Origin: Methanomassiliicoccales archaeon
Lineage (GTDB): Archaea; Thermoplasmatota; Thermoplasmata; Methanomassiliicoccales; UBA472
Assembly: GCA_026394395.1 (NCBI GenBank)
Contig: JAPKYK010000001.1
Location: 287,940 to 351,939 of the forward strand
Direction: 5' to 3'
Length of the DNA: 64,000 nucleotides
Below the pieces are notes generated by a model. That model saw nothing but the letters and a program-made list of their open reading frames with translations. It had not been told where the DNA came from and searched no databases. The stretch's first letter is position 1. Each line of letters opens with the position of its first letter. Position numbers and translations under genes: made by a program. Of this stretch, positions 34,608-42,604 are shown piece by piece.

Positions 34608-35123
34608 TCAACCCTCCATGACCCTTCCGCCCAACAGCTCGAAGACCTCCTGGACGTTCTCCCCGGTCCGGGCGCTGGTCAACATGGTCGGCGCGCCTGT
34701 CTCTGCGGCGAAGCGCTGCATCTCCGCCTTGTCGATCTTCATCTCCAGGTCGCACTTGTTACCGATTATTATGATGGGGATGTCCCCGGCCACCTCCCTC
34801 AGGTCGGCCACCCAGTGCTCTAGGTTGGCCATGGTCTCCGGTCGGGTCATGTCGCAGACCACCAGCGCTCCGTTGGCCCCGGAATAATAGGTGGAGTGCA
34901 GCGCCTTCTGGGTCTTCTGTCCCAGCACGTCCCATATCATCAACGTGAGGTTGACGTCCTCCAGCTCCAGCACCTTCTTGCTGACCTTGGCCCCGAAGGT
35001 CTGGATGTACTGGTCGTCGAAAAGGTCCAGCACATAGCGTCTTATCAGGCTGGTCTTGCCCACCTCCCCGTCCCCAAGAAGGCAGATCTTCTTCACAAAC
35101 TGACGCTTCCCCATGCCATTCAC
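34608..35123 (-). CDS. Ras/Rab-like small GTPase
   Basis: A 171-residue Ras-superfamily GTPase with all G boxes: GDGEVGKTS at residues 17-25 (P-loop), the switch I Thr in IQTFGAKV near 40-47, WDVLGQ at 64-69 (switch II, Gln preserved), NKCD at 122-125 and TSA at 149-151. No lipid-modification Cys is present at the C-terminus, which ends GGRVMEG, so membrane attachment would be indirect. The start is GTG 35123 or ATG 35114; a TATA box at 35150-35141 makes a nearly leaderless transcript. The V4R/DUF835 gene follows directly. Archaeal relatives of eukaryotic small GTPases are sporadic. Confidence 0.88.
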   Translation of the reverse strand: MNGMGKRQFVKKICLLGDGEVGKTSLIRRYVLDLFDDQYIQTFGAKVSKKVLELEDVNLTLMIWDVLGQKTQKALHSTYYSGANGALVVCDMTRPETMANLEHWVADLREVAGDIPIIIIGNKCDLEMKIDKAEMQRFAAETGAPTMLTSARTGENVQEVFELLGGRVMEG

Positions 35124-35140
35124 AGTATGTAGCCAGAGTC

Positions 35141-35150
35141 TATATATATT
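35141..35150 (-). promoter_or_regulatory. TATA box of the GTPase-V4R operon
   Basis: The minus strand reads AATATATATA about 20-30 bases ahead of the GTG at 35123 and ATG at 35114, placing initiation at or next to the start codon. Confidence 0.6.
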
Positions 35151-35155
35151 CGTTC

Positions 35156-35917
35156 CTAACCGTACAATTGCGAGTACTCGATCGGCTTCTTGGGCGGCTG
35201 CACCGATTCCATAGCCTTTTGCATATCAGCTTCTATCTGCTCGGCCTCCTTTATCAGCGGCTCGGGGTCAAGCTTGATCTCCGGCAGCATGTCCCCTACG
35301 ACGTCGAGAAGATTGGCCGCCCCCCTGGCGTCCGGGAGGTCGGTGCGGGCGGAGCCCAGCAGGCAGATGACGTCCATCTGGTAGCGCTCACCTTCCGAGA
35401 GCAGCAGTCCAGACATGCCCGTGACCATGCCCTCCCTCAGCTCCTTTATGCCATACTGGCCCAGCATCTCTCTGGTCCTGGCGGTGGTGCCTACCCCGTA
35501 GACCTTGACATCGGTCTCCCCGACCATGTTTATACCTTCGAGGGTCAGGATCTTGGATATGCCCTTCTTCTTGCACCAGCTCAAGATGGTGTCGGAAAGG
35601 TCCTTGATTAGCTCTGGCTGAGGCATGAACTCGCAGGTGATGACCGCCAGCTTCTCGCACTTCTCCCCGGACTGGTCGCAGTCGCGATGACCGGAGTATA
35701 TGCGCATGGGTGGCGAGGGGACGCCCTCGTGGATTATAGTGAAGGGCGGGAAGTACTGGGATATGATGGCCGCCTTGCGCTCCAATTTCATGGACCGCAC
35801 GATGAAGTTGGCGGCGATCGAGCTCACCAATCCCACGCTGGGAAAGCCCACAATGGCCATTCCGTCCTTCAGGTCCGCCTCGTCGTACTCGTGGATGAAC
35901 ATCTCGCCATCTTTCAT
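35156..35917 (-). CDS. PAC2 family protein (proteasome assembly chaperone-like)
   Basis: A 253-residue PAC2-fold protein, related to proteasome assembly chaperone 2 and common in archaea. The N-terminal GFPSVGLVSSIAANFIV run near residues 22-38 is the family signature. A conserved core with LTLEGINM and GMSGLLL follows. The C-terminal 60 residues form acidic helices. ATG 35917 follows a TTTAAA box at about 20 bases and gives the family start. It ends in TAG. Archaeal members are thought to assist proteasome assembly; not shown for all. Confidence 0.9.
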   Translation of the reverse strand: MKDGEMFIHEYDEADLKDGMAIVGFPSVGLVSSIAANFIVRSMKLERKAAIISQYFPPFTIIHEGVPSPPMRIYSGHRDCDQSGEKCEKLAVITCEFMPQPELIKDLSDTILSWCKKKGISKILTLEGINMVGETDVKVYGVGTTARTREMLGQYGIKELREGMVTGMSGLLLSEGERYQMDVICLLGSARTDLPDARGAANLLDVVGDMLPEIKLDPEPLIKEAEQIEADMQKAMESVQPPKKPIEYSQLYG

Positions 35918-36017
35918 TTGGTTCACTGGCGCTTTAAATGGAGAAGGGCGACTTAATACTTGACGGTGGGAACCGGGTGAAAAAAGAATTAACTCAGGGA
36001 ACGCCATCACCGGGGGC

Positions 36018-37295
36018 GTGACAGAGGAAGGACCGGTACTGCATCACACCTCGGCGGGCATACCCGTCATCATAGAGGCATCTCCCCACGCCAGGACCGC
36101 CGCCCTGTCGGTCAATTTCCGCGTCGGCTCGCGGGACGAGCCCTTGGACCATTGCGGCACCGCCCATCTGCTCGAGCACATAATGTTCAAGGGGACCAAG
36201 GAAAGGAACGCCAAGCAGTTCTCAGAGATGGTGGAAGGGGCCGGGGGCGAGATGAACGCCTATACCACCAAGGAGACCACCTCCTACCATGTGTTCTCCT
36301 TGGACGAGACGTTCGACGTGATGAAGGGACTGATGGCCGACATGATGACCTCCCCTTTGATCGACCGGGCGCATGTGGAGCTGGAGAAGGGCGTGGTGCT
36401 GCAGGAGATCAGCATGCTCGAGGACGACCCCGAGGATTACTCCCGGGAGCTCCTGGACCGCTCCATGTGGGAAGGGCATCCCATGTCCAAAACGGAGACC
36501 GGTCGGCCGGACTGCGTCTCCCAGCTCAAGGCCCAGGACCTGAGGGATTTCTTCGAGAAACACTACCGCCCGCCCAAGATGTGCGTGGTGGCCTGCGGGA
36601 ACGTGAACGTGACGGACGTCCTGGATTGGGCCGAGAGGACCTTCGACAGCCTTCCCCGGGCGGCGCCCAACGGGGAGCGCGTGCCGCCAGTGCCCAAGGC
36701 CTGCACCAAGGTATTCCCCCGGGAGGGGGACCAGGCCTACGTGGAGATAGGTTTTCCCGGGCTGTCGAGCCGGCACCCGGACCGTAAGGCGCTGATGTTG
36801 GCCTGCATCATCCTGGGCGGAGGGACCTCCTCCCGCCTGTACCAGACGGTGAGGGAGGACCAGGGGCTGGTGTATCACATCAGCATGTTCCCCCAGGCCT
36901 ACACCGACTGTGGCATCGTGGACACCTTCTTCTCCGCCTCCATGGACAAGCTGGACCGGGTGATGGGCATTCTGTCTGCGGAGATCACCCGCTTCAAGGA
37001 ACAAGGGCCCTCGCCGGAGGAGGTGCTCAAGGCCAAGCGCTGGATCAAAGGCATGCTCATGCGCAAGCTGGAGGCAACGGACAGCCGCCTCTACTGGTAC
37101 GGAGAGCATTTCATGCTGAACGGGGAGCTGGCGATAACGGACCGTACCTTGAGCGAGTTCGAGCGCATCACCCGGGAGGACGTGCTAAGGACGGTCAACG
37201 AGATCTTCCAGAGAAAGAGGATGTGCGTCACGATGCTGGCCCCGGAGAAGGAAGGGGGGCTGGCGGCCCGGCGCATGCAGGCGCTCGACTTCTAA
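36018..37295 (+). CDS. M16 family zinc peptidase (processing peptidase-like)
   Basis: A 425-residue pitrilysin/insulinase-type protease. The inverted zinc motif HLLEH (HxxEH) is near residues 50-54 in HLLEHIMFKGT, with the third ligand Glu about 75 residues further in HVELEKGVVLQEI. The C-terminal half is the inactive M16 domain (LILGG-type stretch, RLYQTVREDQGLVYH near 275-290). The size matches single-polypeptide half-cage enzymes such as PqqF-like or mitochondrial-processing-like peptidases that dimerise. The start is GTG 36018. It overlaps the convergent hydrogenase protease by four bases. Confidence 0.93.
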   Translation: MTEEGPVLHHTSAGIPVIIEASPHARTAALSVNFRVGSRDEPLDHCGTAHLLEHIMFKGTKERNAKQFSEMVEGAGGEMNAYTTKETTSYHVFSLDETFDVMKGLMADMMTSPLIDRAHVELEKGVVLQEISMLEDDPEDYSRELLDRSMWEGHPMSKTETGRPDCVSQLKAQDLRDFFEKHYRPPKMCVVACGNVNVTDVLDWAERTFDSLPRAAPNGERVPPVPKACTKVFPREGDQAYVEIGFPGLSSRHPDRKALMLACIILGGGTSSRLYQTVREDQGLVYHISMFPQAYTDCGIVDTFFSASMDKLDRVMGILSAEITRFKEQGPSPEEVLKAKRWIKGMLMRKLEATDSRLYWYGEHFMLNGELAITDRTLSEFERITREDVLRTVNEIFQRKRMCVTMLAPEKEGGLAARRMQALDF

Positions 37296-37753
37296 TCACC
37301 GAGTATCTTCAGCACCGCTTCCACGGCCACGGGGACGGCCTTCTCCACGTCCTCGGTCATGACGTCGGTGACGGTCCACACGTCGTTCACCTCTATGGCC
37401 ACGAACTGCACGTCCTTGGGCATCCGGTCCGGAGCCAACATCCGTCCGAGCTCGATGGCCATGTGGATGTTGGTCTCGTGCGGGTTGGTGCCGTGCAAAG
37501 CGTTCTTAAAATCCTCCGGCTGCAGCAGCATGACCGTGCCGGCCGGGAACTGCTCGGTGACTATGGCGTCGACCACTACCACCCTCTGATAGTCCATCAT
37601 GATTTCGATGAGGTCCAGGCCGCTTACAGACTGCTGGTCCAGGTCCAGGTCCGGGATGTTCCTGGCCTTGAGATCCTCCACGACCTTGAACCCGACCCCA
37701 TCGTCGCAGATCAGCGGGCTGCCGATGCCTAGCACCAAACGGGAAGCTTTCAT
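37292..37753 (-). CDS. Hydrogenase maturation protease (HycI/HyaD-type)
   Basis: A 153-residue protease that trims the C-terminus of a NiFe-hydrogenase large subunit after nickel insertion. It begins with the family LVLGIGSPLICDDGVGFKV run near residues 6-24; Asp in DDGVG and later Asp in VVVDAIVTE near 53-61 and His in GTNPHETNIH near 88-97 are the nickel-sensing ligands. It ends in TAG. No hydrogenase subunit is in the window, so it works in trans. Its presence implies that the organism makes at least one NiFe hydrogenase. Confidence 0.92.
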   Translation of the reverse strand: MKASRLVLGIGSPLICDDGVGFKVVEDLKARNIPDLDLDQQSVSGLDLIEIMMDYQRVVVVDAIVTEQFPAGTVMLLQPEDFKNALHGTNPHETNIHMAIELGRMLAPDRMPKDVQFVAIEVNDVWTVTDVMTEDVEKAVPVAVEAVLKILGD

Positions 37754-37845
37754 CGGACCCGCGGTAGAAGGGCGTTCATAATTAACTTTGCCCCTTCCCC
37801 CCGCCGGACGGCGGATTAATCTAATCCCAGGCGAATTAGGGCAAC

Positions 37846-38655
37846 GTGACCCAGGTCCAAGCGTCGCTGACGGTGCAGGTGGACGGAAGACCGCTCACCC
37901 CCAGGCAGGCCGAGGCCGTGCTGGCCTTGTTCCTGAACGGCACCCAGAGGGCCGCCGCCCGTTCACTCGGGGTTTCCGCCCCGGTGCTGAACCGCCACCT
38001 GCGCCAGGTGGAGGCCAAGGCCGGCCGTCCGATCATGGAGTGCGGGGCGCGAGGGACGGTGCTGAACGAACTGGGAGAGAACATCGCCCGAGAACAGCTG
38101 GCGCTGCAAGGGAAGCTGCGAGAGCGGGAACGTCTGGTCGTCGGGTGCACCCCCCTGTCCCAGGAGCTCCTGCTGCAGGCCTTGAACGTCGTGGACCCCC
38201 AGGGGGAGGCGGAAGTGGTCATCTCCGAGGACCGCCACAACGTCAATGAGTTCCAGGCGGGAATGCTGGACCTGGTGGTGCTGGACGACCCCTTGTACGC
38301 CTACGATGTGGAAGGGGCCGAATGGGAGGAGGTAGGCAGTGACCGGCTGATGCACGTGCGCCAGGGGGCGGACTACGCCCTGTACCGCTTCGGCCCGCAA
38401 CGTCTGGGATACAAGCACCTGGATTCGCTCAAGGAAGGGTACAAGGTGGTCCGGACCTACTCGTCCCTGACCGCCCTGGTCCGCAGCAACTACAGCTACT
38501 TCGTCAGCGAGAGCCTGATGGCCAGGAAAGGGCACAAGATACGCAGCTCTACCGACCCGACCCTGCTGGCCTACGCCATACTTTGTCTCTACCGTCCCGG
38601 CGTGCCCAAGGTGGAGGAGCTGCTGCGGGCGATGCGCCCCAACGCCCGGACATAG
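37846..38655 (+). CDS. LysR/ModE-like transcriptional regulator
   Basis: A 269-residue regulator. Residues 15-60 form a LysR/ModE-type winged helix (PRQAEAVLALFLNGTQRAAA then SLGVSAPVLNRHLRQVE). The C-terminal 180 residues look like a periplasmic-binding-type effector domain (LVVGCTPLSQELL near 98-110). The archaeal subgroup includes molybdate-related regulators; the ligand cannot be deduced. The start is GTG 37846. It ends in TAG, which lies inside a 24-base palindrome that is also in front of hdrC, so it may control hdrCB. Confidence 0.75.
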   Translation: MTQVQASLTVQVDGRPLTPRQAEAVLALFLNGTQRAAARSLGVSAPVLNRHLRQVEAKAGRPIMECGARGTVLNELGENIAREQLALQGKLRERERLVVGCTPLSQELLLQALNVVDPQGEAEVVISEDRHNVNEFQAGMLDLVVLDDPLYAYDVEGAEWEEVGSDRLMHVRQGADYALYRFGPQRLGYKHLDSLKEGYKVVRTYSSLTALVRSNYSYFVSESLMARKGHKIRSSTDPTLLAYAILCLYRPGVPKVEELLRAMRPNART

Positions 38656-38677
38656 TGTTACCTATATAGCTAACACT
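38654..38677. promoter_or_regulatory. 24-bp near-perfect palindrome before hdrC
   Basis: AGTGTTA and TAACACT flank CCTATATAGC, giving inverted repeats of seven bases around CTATATAG with one mismatched pair. It covers the stop of the LysR/ModE-like gene and lies about 20 bases upstream of the hdrC TATA box. An operator for the adjacent regulator is likely. A following T run (CCTTTTTTG, 38684-38692) could instead make it a terminator. Confidence 0.5.
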
Positions 38678-38696
38678 CCGAGCCTTTTTTGTTCAC

Positions 38697-38706
38697 TTTT
38701 AAATAG
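38697..38706 (+). promoter_or_regulatory. TATA box of hdrCB
   Basis: TTTTAAATAG 36-46 bases before the hdrC ATG at 38743. The leader carries a GAGGAAG ribosome binding site. Confidence 0.6.
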
Positions 38707-38742
38707 CATATCTCCGCTCCCCAGAGGCAGAGGAAGACTTTC

Positions 38743-39252
38743 ATGTCAAATGCAAAGATACCGGACCCGGCCTTCGCCCAGAGCATCATCGATGCTGGCG
38801 GCAAGACCTTGGACCTGTGCTACCAGTGCGGCACCTGCACTGGCAGCTGCCCCTCCGGACGCACCACCGCGTTCCGCACCAGGCAGCTGATCAGGAAAGC
38901 CCAGCTCGGACTGAAGGACGACATCCTGCCCTCCGAGGAACTGTGGATGTGCACCACCTGCTACTCCTGCGTGGAGAGATGCCCGAGGGACGTCGACATC
39001 GTGGACATCATCATCCTGATGAGGAACATGGCCGTACAGAAGGGATACATGGCCGAGGACCACAAGAAGGTCGGGCGCTCCCTGCTGAAGAGCGGTCACA
39101 CCGTCCCTGCCTCCGACAAGATGAAGGCGCTGAGGGTAAGCATGGGCCTTTCCGCCGACCCGCCGACCACCATCGGAGACGCCAAGGCCATGGCCGACTT
39201 CCACAAGATCATGGAGAAGACCGGTTTCGTCAAGCTCATAGGAGGTCAGTAG
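38743..39252 (+). CDS. hdrC: CoB-CoM heterodisulfide reductase subunit C
   Basis: A 169-residue iron-sulfur subunit with two 4Fe-4S motifs: CYQCGTCTGSC near residues 26-36 and CTTCYSCVERC near 66-76. It passes electrons to HdrB in the cytoplasmic HdrABC complex, which couples heterodisulfide reduction to flavin-based bifurcation. HdrA is not in the window. The gene ends in TAG, and the ATG of hdrB follows immediately in the same frame, so suppression of this one codon would fuse the two proteins in HdrD order. A GGAGGT site just ahead supports separate initiation of hdrB. Confidence 0.93.
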   Translation: MSNAKIPDPAFAQSIIDAGGKTLDLCYQCGTCTGSCPSGRTTAFRTRQLIRKAQLGLKDDILPSEELWMCTTCYSCVERCPRDVDIVDIIILMRNMAVQKGYMAEDHKKVGRSLLKSGHTVPASDKMKALRVSMGLSADPPTTIGDAKAMADFHKIMEKTGFVKLIGGQ

Positions 39253-40107
39253 ATGGCCGCTGACAAGTTCGCCCTGTTCCTGGGGTGCGTGGCGCCCCTC
39301 AGATACCCCGGTATCGAGAAGGCCACCAGGGAAATGTTCAAGGCCCTGGGATACGACCTGAAAGAGATGACCGGCGCCGGCTGCTGCCCCGCCCCGGGCG
39401 TCATAAGATCATTCGACCAGGCCACCTGGTTAGCCCTGGCCGCCCGCAACCTATGCATCGCCGAGAAGCAGGACTGCGACATCCTGACCATCTGCAACGG
39501 CTGCTTCGGCTCGCTGTACGAGGCGAACCACATGCTCAAGGAGGACCCCGAGCTGCTGAAGAAGGTCAACGCCATCCTGGCCGAGGTCGGAATGAAGTAC
39601 GAGGGAAAGGTGCGCGTGCGCCACTTCGCCGACGTATTGTTCAACGACGTCGGCATCGAGAAGATGAAGCAGAAGATCACCAACCCGCTGAACTACAACG
39701 TGGCCGTCCACTACGGATGTCACTTCTCCCGCCCCACCAAGATAAAGCACATAGACGACCCGGAGAGGCCGCACATATTGGACGACCTGGTAGAGTGGAC
39801 CGGAGCGAAGAGCCTGCCCTACGCCGACAAGAACATGTGCTGCGGCGCCGGCGGCGGTGTGAGAAGCAGGGATAGCAAGTTCGCCCTGAGCTTCACCGAG
39901 ACCAAGCTGAAGAACATGAAGGCGGTGAAGGCCCAGTTCATCATCGACGTCTGCCCCTTCTGCCACCTACAGTTCGACCGCGGTCAGAAGGACCTGCCCG
40001 GCTACGACATACCGGTCATCCACCTGGCGCAGCTATACGGCCTGGCCATGGGCCTGCCCATGTCCTCGCTCGGACTTGAGGCCCACGAGATCAAGGTCAA
40101 CCTCTGA
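39253..40107 (+). CDS. hdrB: CoB-CoM heterodisulfide reductase subunit B
   Basis: A 284-residue subunit carrying the two CCG domains that bind the non-cubane iron-sulfur clusters and reduce CoM-S-S-CoB. The Cys-rich motifs are GAGCCPAPG with a C near 11 and CNGCF near 80 (first domain), and YGCHF, MCCGAGGG and CPFCH in the second, near 155, 197 and 236. Length is normal. It is joined to hdrC with no gap. HdrBC-type proteins also occur in non-methanogens with other disulfides, so methanogenesis is not proved by this gene pair. Confidence 0.93.
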   Translation: MAADKFALFLGCVAPLRYPGIEKATREMFKALGYDLKEMTGAGCCPAPGVIRSFDQATWLALAARNLCIAEKQDCDILTICNGCFGSLYEANHMLKEDPELLKKVNAILAEVGMKYEGKVRVRHFADVLFNDVGIEKMKQKITNPLNYNVAVHYGCHFSRPTKIKHIDDPERPHILDDLVEWTGAKSLPYADKNMCCGAGGGVRSRDSKFALSFTETKLKNMKAVKAQFIIDVCPFCHLQFDRGQKDLPGYDIPVIHLAQLYGLAMGLPMSSLGLEAHEIKVNL

Positions 40108-40116
40108 GGCCTCGGC

Positions 40117-40410
40117 GTGGACAAAGCTCACCTGGTGGGGGTCTACACCCCCGAGGAGATGCCTGAGGAGCTGGAAGGCTTCGTCAGGTATCAGGCGGCG
40201 CGGGAAGGGCATCAGATGAGGAACGGGGAGAGGATCGCCGTGCTCAACGTCGTGGGCACCTACTCTTACATACCCGTCTTCCTGGGCGACCTGTGCTGCT
40301 ACGAGGACCTGGAGTCCAAGCTGGACCAGCAAGAGGTCCAGGCGGACCCGGTGAGCAAGGTCTCCCTGCAGCGGGTGCTGCAGGAGCTAGCCCTAGTGCA
40401 AACCCCTTAA
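40117..40410 (+). CDS. Small uncharacterised protein downstream of hdrB
   Basis: A 97-residue protein not recognised. It is acidic, mostly alpha/beta, with a CC pair in LGDLCCYED near residue 62. The start is GTG 40117, nine bases after hdrB. Co-transcription with hdrCB is likely from spacing. A T-rich tract then a new TATA box precede the ribosomal protein gene. No function is proposed beyond a possible partner of the Hdr proteins. Confidence 0.55.
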   Translation: MDKAHLVGVYTPEEMPEELEGFVRYQAAREGHQMRNGERIAVLNVVGTYSYIPVFLGDLCCYEDLESKLDQQEVQADPVSKVSLQRVLQELALVQTP

Positions 40411-40463
40411 TTCCATTTCTTTATTTCAGATAACTGATGGCGAGGCTTTTGGGCAATAGAAAA

Positions 40464-40475
40464 CTTATTAATAGG
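40464..40475 (+). promoter_or_regulatory. TATA box of the eS1 gene
   Basis: CTTATTAATAGG about 45-55 bases before the TTG start at 40518. GGAGG at 40506-40510 is the ribosome binding site. Confidence 0.55.
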
Positions 40476-40517
40476 GTTACCTGTTTCCGAGTTCATCTCG
40501 CGATTGGAGGCTATTAA

Positions 40518-41228
40518 TTGGCTGCTACTAAAAAAGCGTCTACGAAGGCCGCCTCAAGGAAGGTCAAGGACCGGTGGAAGGCCAAGGAGTGGTATAAGAT
40601 ATACGCTCCGCGCATGTTCAACCAGGCCCAGCTGGGCGAAACCCCCAGCGCCGATGCCACTAACCTTATCGGCAGAACCACCGAGGCCACCGTACATGAC
40701 ATAAATGGCGACTTCTCGAAGATGCACGTTAAGCTCAAGTTCAAGGTCCAGAACGTCGAAGGCTTCGACGCCCACACTGTTTTCGTGGGGCAGGACCTGA
40801 CCAGCGATTACATCCGCCGGCTGACCCGCAGGAAGCGGACCAAGACCGACCATGTCATCGACGTCCGCACCAAGGACGGATACCTCATCCGCGTGAAGCC
40901 CATGAGCATCACCGAGAAGCGCATCCAGTCCTCCCAGGAGACCGCTGTGCGTGCCTTGATGGATGCCGAGATGGCGAAGATGGGCGAGGAGAAGACCATC
41001 TCCGAGATCGTCAAGGCCATCATCGACGGCGAGATGGCCCACAGGCTGGGAACCGTCTGCAAGGTCATCGTCCCCATCAAGAGGGTCGAGATCCGCAAGA
41101 CCGAAGTGCTGGAAATGGGCTCCGAGCCCCAGGACCAGCCGGTGTTCGCCCCCGAGCCCGTGGCCGAGCCCGCCGCCGAAGAGGTGCCTGCGGAACCCGT
41201 CGCGGAAGCGGCCGAGCCTGACCAGTAA
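40518..41228 (+). CDS. rps3ae: 30S ribosomal protein eS1 (S3Ae)
   Basis: A 236-residue archaeal/eukaryotic-specific small-subunit protein located on the platform near the mRNA exit. The basic N-terminus (WKAKEWYKIYAPRMFN near residues 19-36) and the IGRTTEATV, RRLTRRKRTKTDH and VEIRKTEVLEMG segments are typical. The C-terminal 35 residues are an acidic Pro/Ala/Glu repeat-rich tail beyond the usual fold. TTG 40518 is used because GGAGG is correctly spaced and no ATG is in frame near it. It ends before the tRNA-Met gene in the same direction. Confidence 0.96.
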   Translation: MAATKKASTKAASRKVKDRWKAKEWYKIYAPRMFNQAQLGETPSADATNLIGRTTEATVHDINGDFSKMHVKLKFKVQNVEGFDAHTVFVGQDLTSDYIRRLTRRKRTKTDHVIDVRTKDGYLIRVKPMSITEKRIQSSQETAVRALMDAEMAKMGEEKTISEIVKAIIDGEMAHRLGTVCKVIVPIKRVEIRKTEVLEMGSEPQDQPVFAPEPVAEPAAEEVPAEPVAEAAEPDQ

Positions 41229-41243
41229 ACCACTTCCCCCTAT

Positions 41244-41348
41244 GCCGGGGTGGCTCAGCCTGGTGGAGCGTCGGACTCATAGGGATTAGGACAACAGACC
41301 CTCTCCAGGGAAATCCGAAGGTCAGGGGTTCGAACCCCCTCCCCGGCA
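41244..41348 (+). tRNA. tRNA-Met (CAT), elongator, with intron
   Basis: The acceptor stem GCCGGGG pairs with CCCCGGC, with discriminator A. The anticodon stem TCGGA/TCCGA closes a loop with CAT anticodon. A 31-base intron at 41282-41312 interrupts position 37/38, the usual archaeal site. G1-C72 and the sequence type identify the elongator, not the initiator, tRNA. It is 15 bases after eS1. Confidence 0.93.
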
Positions 41349-41434
41349 CTCCCCTTACACTTTTCATCCCACAGTTGAATTTTCGCATGCAATCTTTCAA
41401 GTAGGACCGGTATGGTGCATCCTGCGGTGAGAGA

Positions 41435-42595
41435 CTGAGGCTGATCATCTATACTGGCAAGGGCGGAGTTGGCAAGACTTCCGTCTCCGCGGCCACCGCC
41501 CTGCGCTGCGCCAAGATGGGCTATCGCACCATCGCCGTGAGCACCGACGCGGCGCATTCGCTCGCTGATTCTTTGGACATCCCCCTTTCCGGGGAGATCA
41601 AGACCATCGAGAAGAACCTGGACGCCATCGAGGTGGACGTCATCCACGAGATGGAGACCCGCTGGAAGGAGATCGGTCAGTACCTCTCGGACTTCATGGT
41701 GTCGCAGGGCCTGGACCCCATCTCGGCCAAGGAGATGACCGTGTGGCCGGGCATGGAGCTGATGTCCGCCCTGTTCTACATCGAGGAGTTCAAGGACAGT
41801 GGACGCTACGATGTGGTGGTCATGGATACGGCGCCGACAGCAGAGACGCTGCGCCTGCTCAGCTTCCCCGACACCGCCGACTGGTACTTCGACAAGATGT
41901 ACAAGATCTTCAAGAACACCATCAAGCTGGCCCGGGCCACGGTGGGCAAGGTCATAAGCATGCCCATGCCCTCCAACGCCTTCCTCAACGACCTGGAGCA
42001 CCTCAAGGAGAGACTGAAGACGGTGCGCATCATCCTGCAGGACGCGGAGATGACCTCCGTCCGGCTGGTGGTCAACCCGGAGAAGATGGTGATCAACGAG
42101 ACGAAGCGCGCCTACACCTACCTCTCCCTGTACAACCTCACCGTGGAATGCCTGGTCATCAACCGGCTACTGCCCGAGGAGGACCGAGGTCATTACCCCG
42201 ACGCCAAGTACGAGGAGCAGGCCAAGTACATGGACCTCATCGACGAGTCCTTCTCGCCCCTGAAGATGCTGAGGGCGTACCAGTCCTCCACCGAGGTCGT
42301 GGGAAAGAAGTCCCTGATGGTGCTCGCCGACCAGCTCTTCGGGGATACCGACCCGGCCCAGGTCTATTCAACGGAGAAGAGCATGGAGATATTCACCCGG
42401 GACGGCGTGGACATGCTGGCTCTGAAACTTCCCTTCTCCAGCAAGGGGCAGGTAGAATTATATAAATCGAGCGATGTATTAATTGTCACGGTCGGCTGGT
42501 ACAAGCGTTCGGTCGCCTTGCCATACTCCCTGGTCCAGAAGGAGGCGCACAAGGCGGAGTTCAAGGATGGCCGGCTGCTCATCAGCTTCAAGTGA
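41435..42595 (+). CDS. ArsA/Get3-family ATPase
   Basis: A 386-residue P-loop ATPase of the ArsA/Get3 group. The deviant Walker A GKGGVGKTS lies near residues 7-15, AVSTDAAHSLADSL near 34-47 is switch I-like, and VMDTAPTAETLRLL near 128-142 is the DTAPTGxTLR motif. The P-loop lies upstream of the only ATG (41516), and the frame back to TAG at 41402 has no ATG, GTG or TTG, so initiation must be at CTG 41435 (or CTG 41441) behind GGTGAGAG. Archaeal members act in tail-anchored protein targeting or metalloid handling. A small 100-residue gene follows at nine bases. Confidence 0.9.
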   Translation: MRLIIYTGKGGVGKTSVSAATALRCAKMGYRTIAVSTDAAHSLADSLDIPLSGEIKTIEKNLDAIEVDVIHEMETRWKEIGQYLSDFMVSQGLDPISAKEMTVWPGMELMSALFYIEEFKDSGRYDVVVMDTAPTAETLRLLSFPDTADWYFDKMYKIFKNTIKLARATVGKVISMPMPSNAFLNDLEHLKERLKTVRIILQDAEMTSVRLVVNPEKMVINETKRAYTYLSLYNLTVECLVINRLLPEEDRGHYPDAKYEEQAKYMDLIDESFSPLKMLRAYQSSTEVVGKKSLMVLADQLFGDTDPAQVYSTEKSMEIFTRDGVDMLALKLPFSSKGQVELYKSSDVLIVTVGWYKRSVALPYSLVQKEAHKAEFKDGRLLISFK

Positions 42596-42604
42596 GGTAG
42601 TCAC

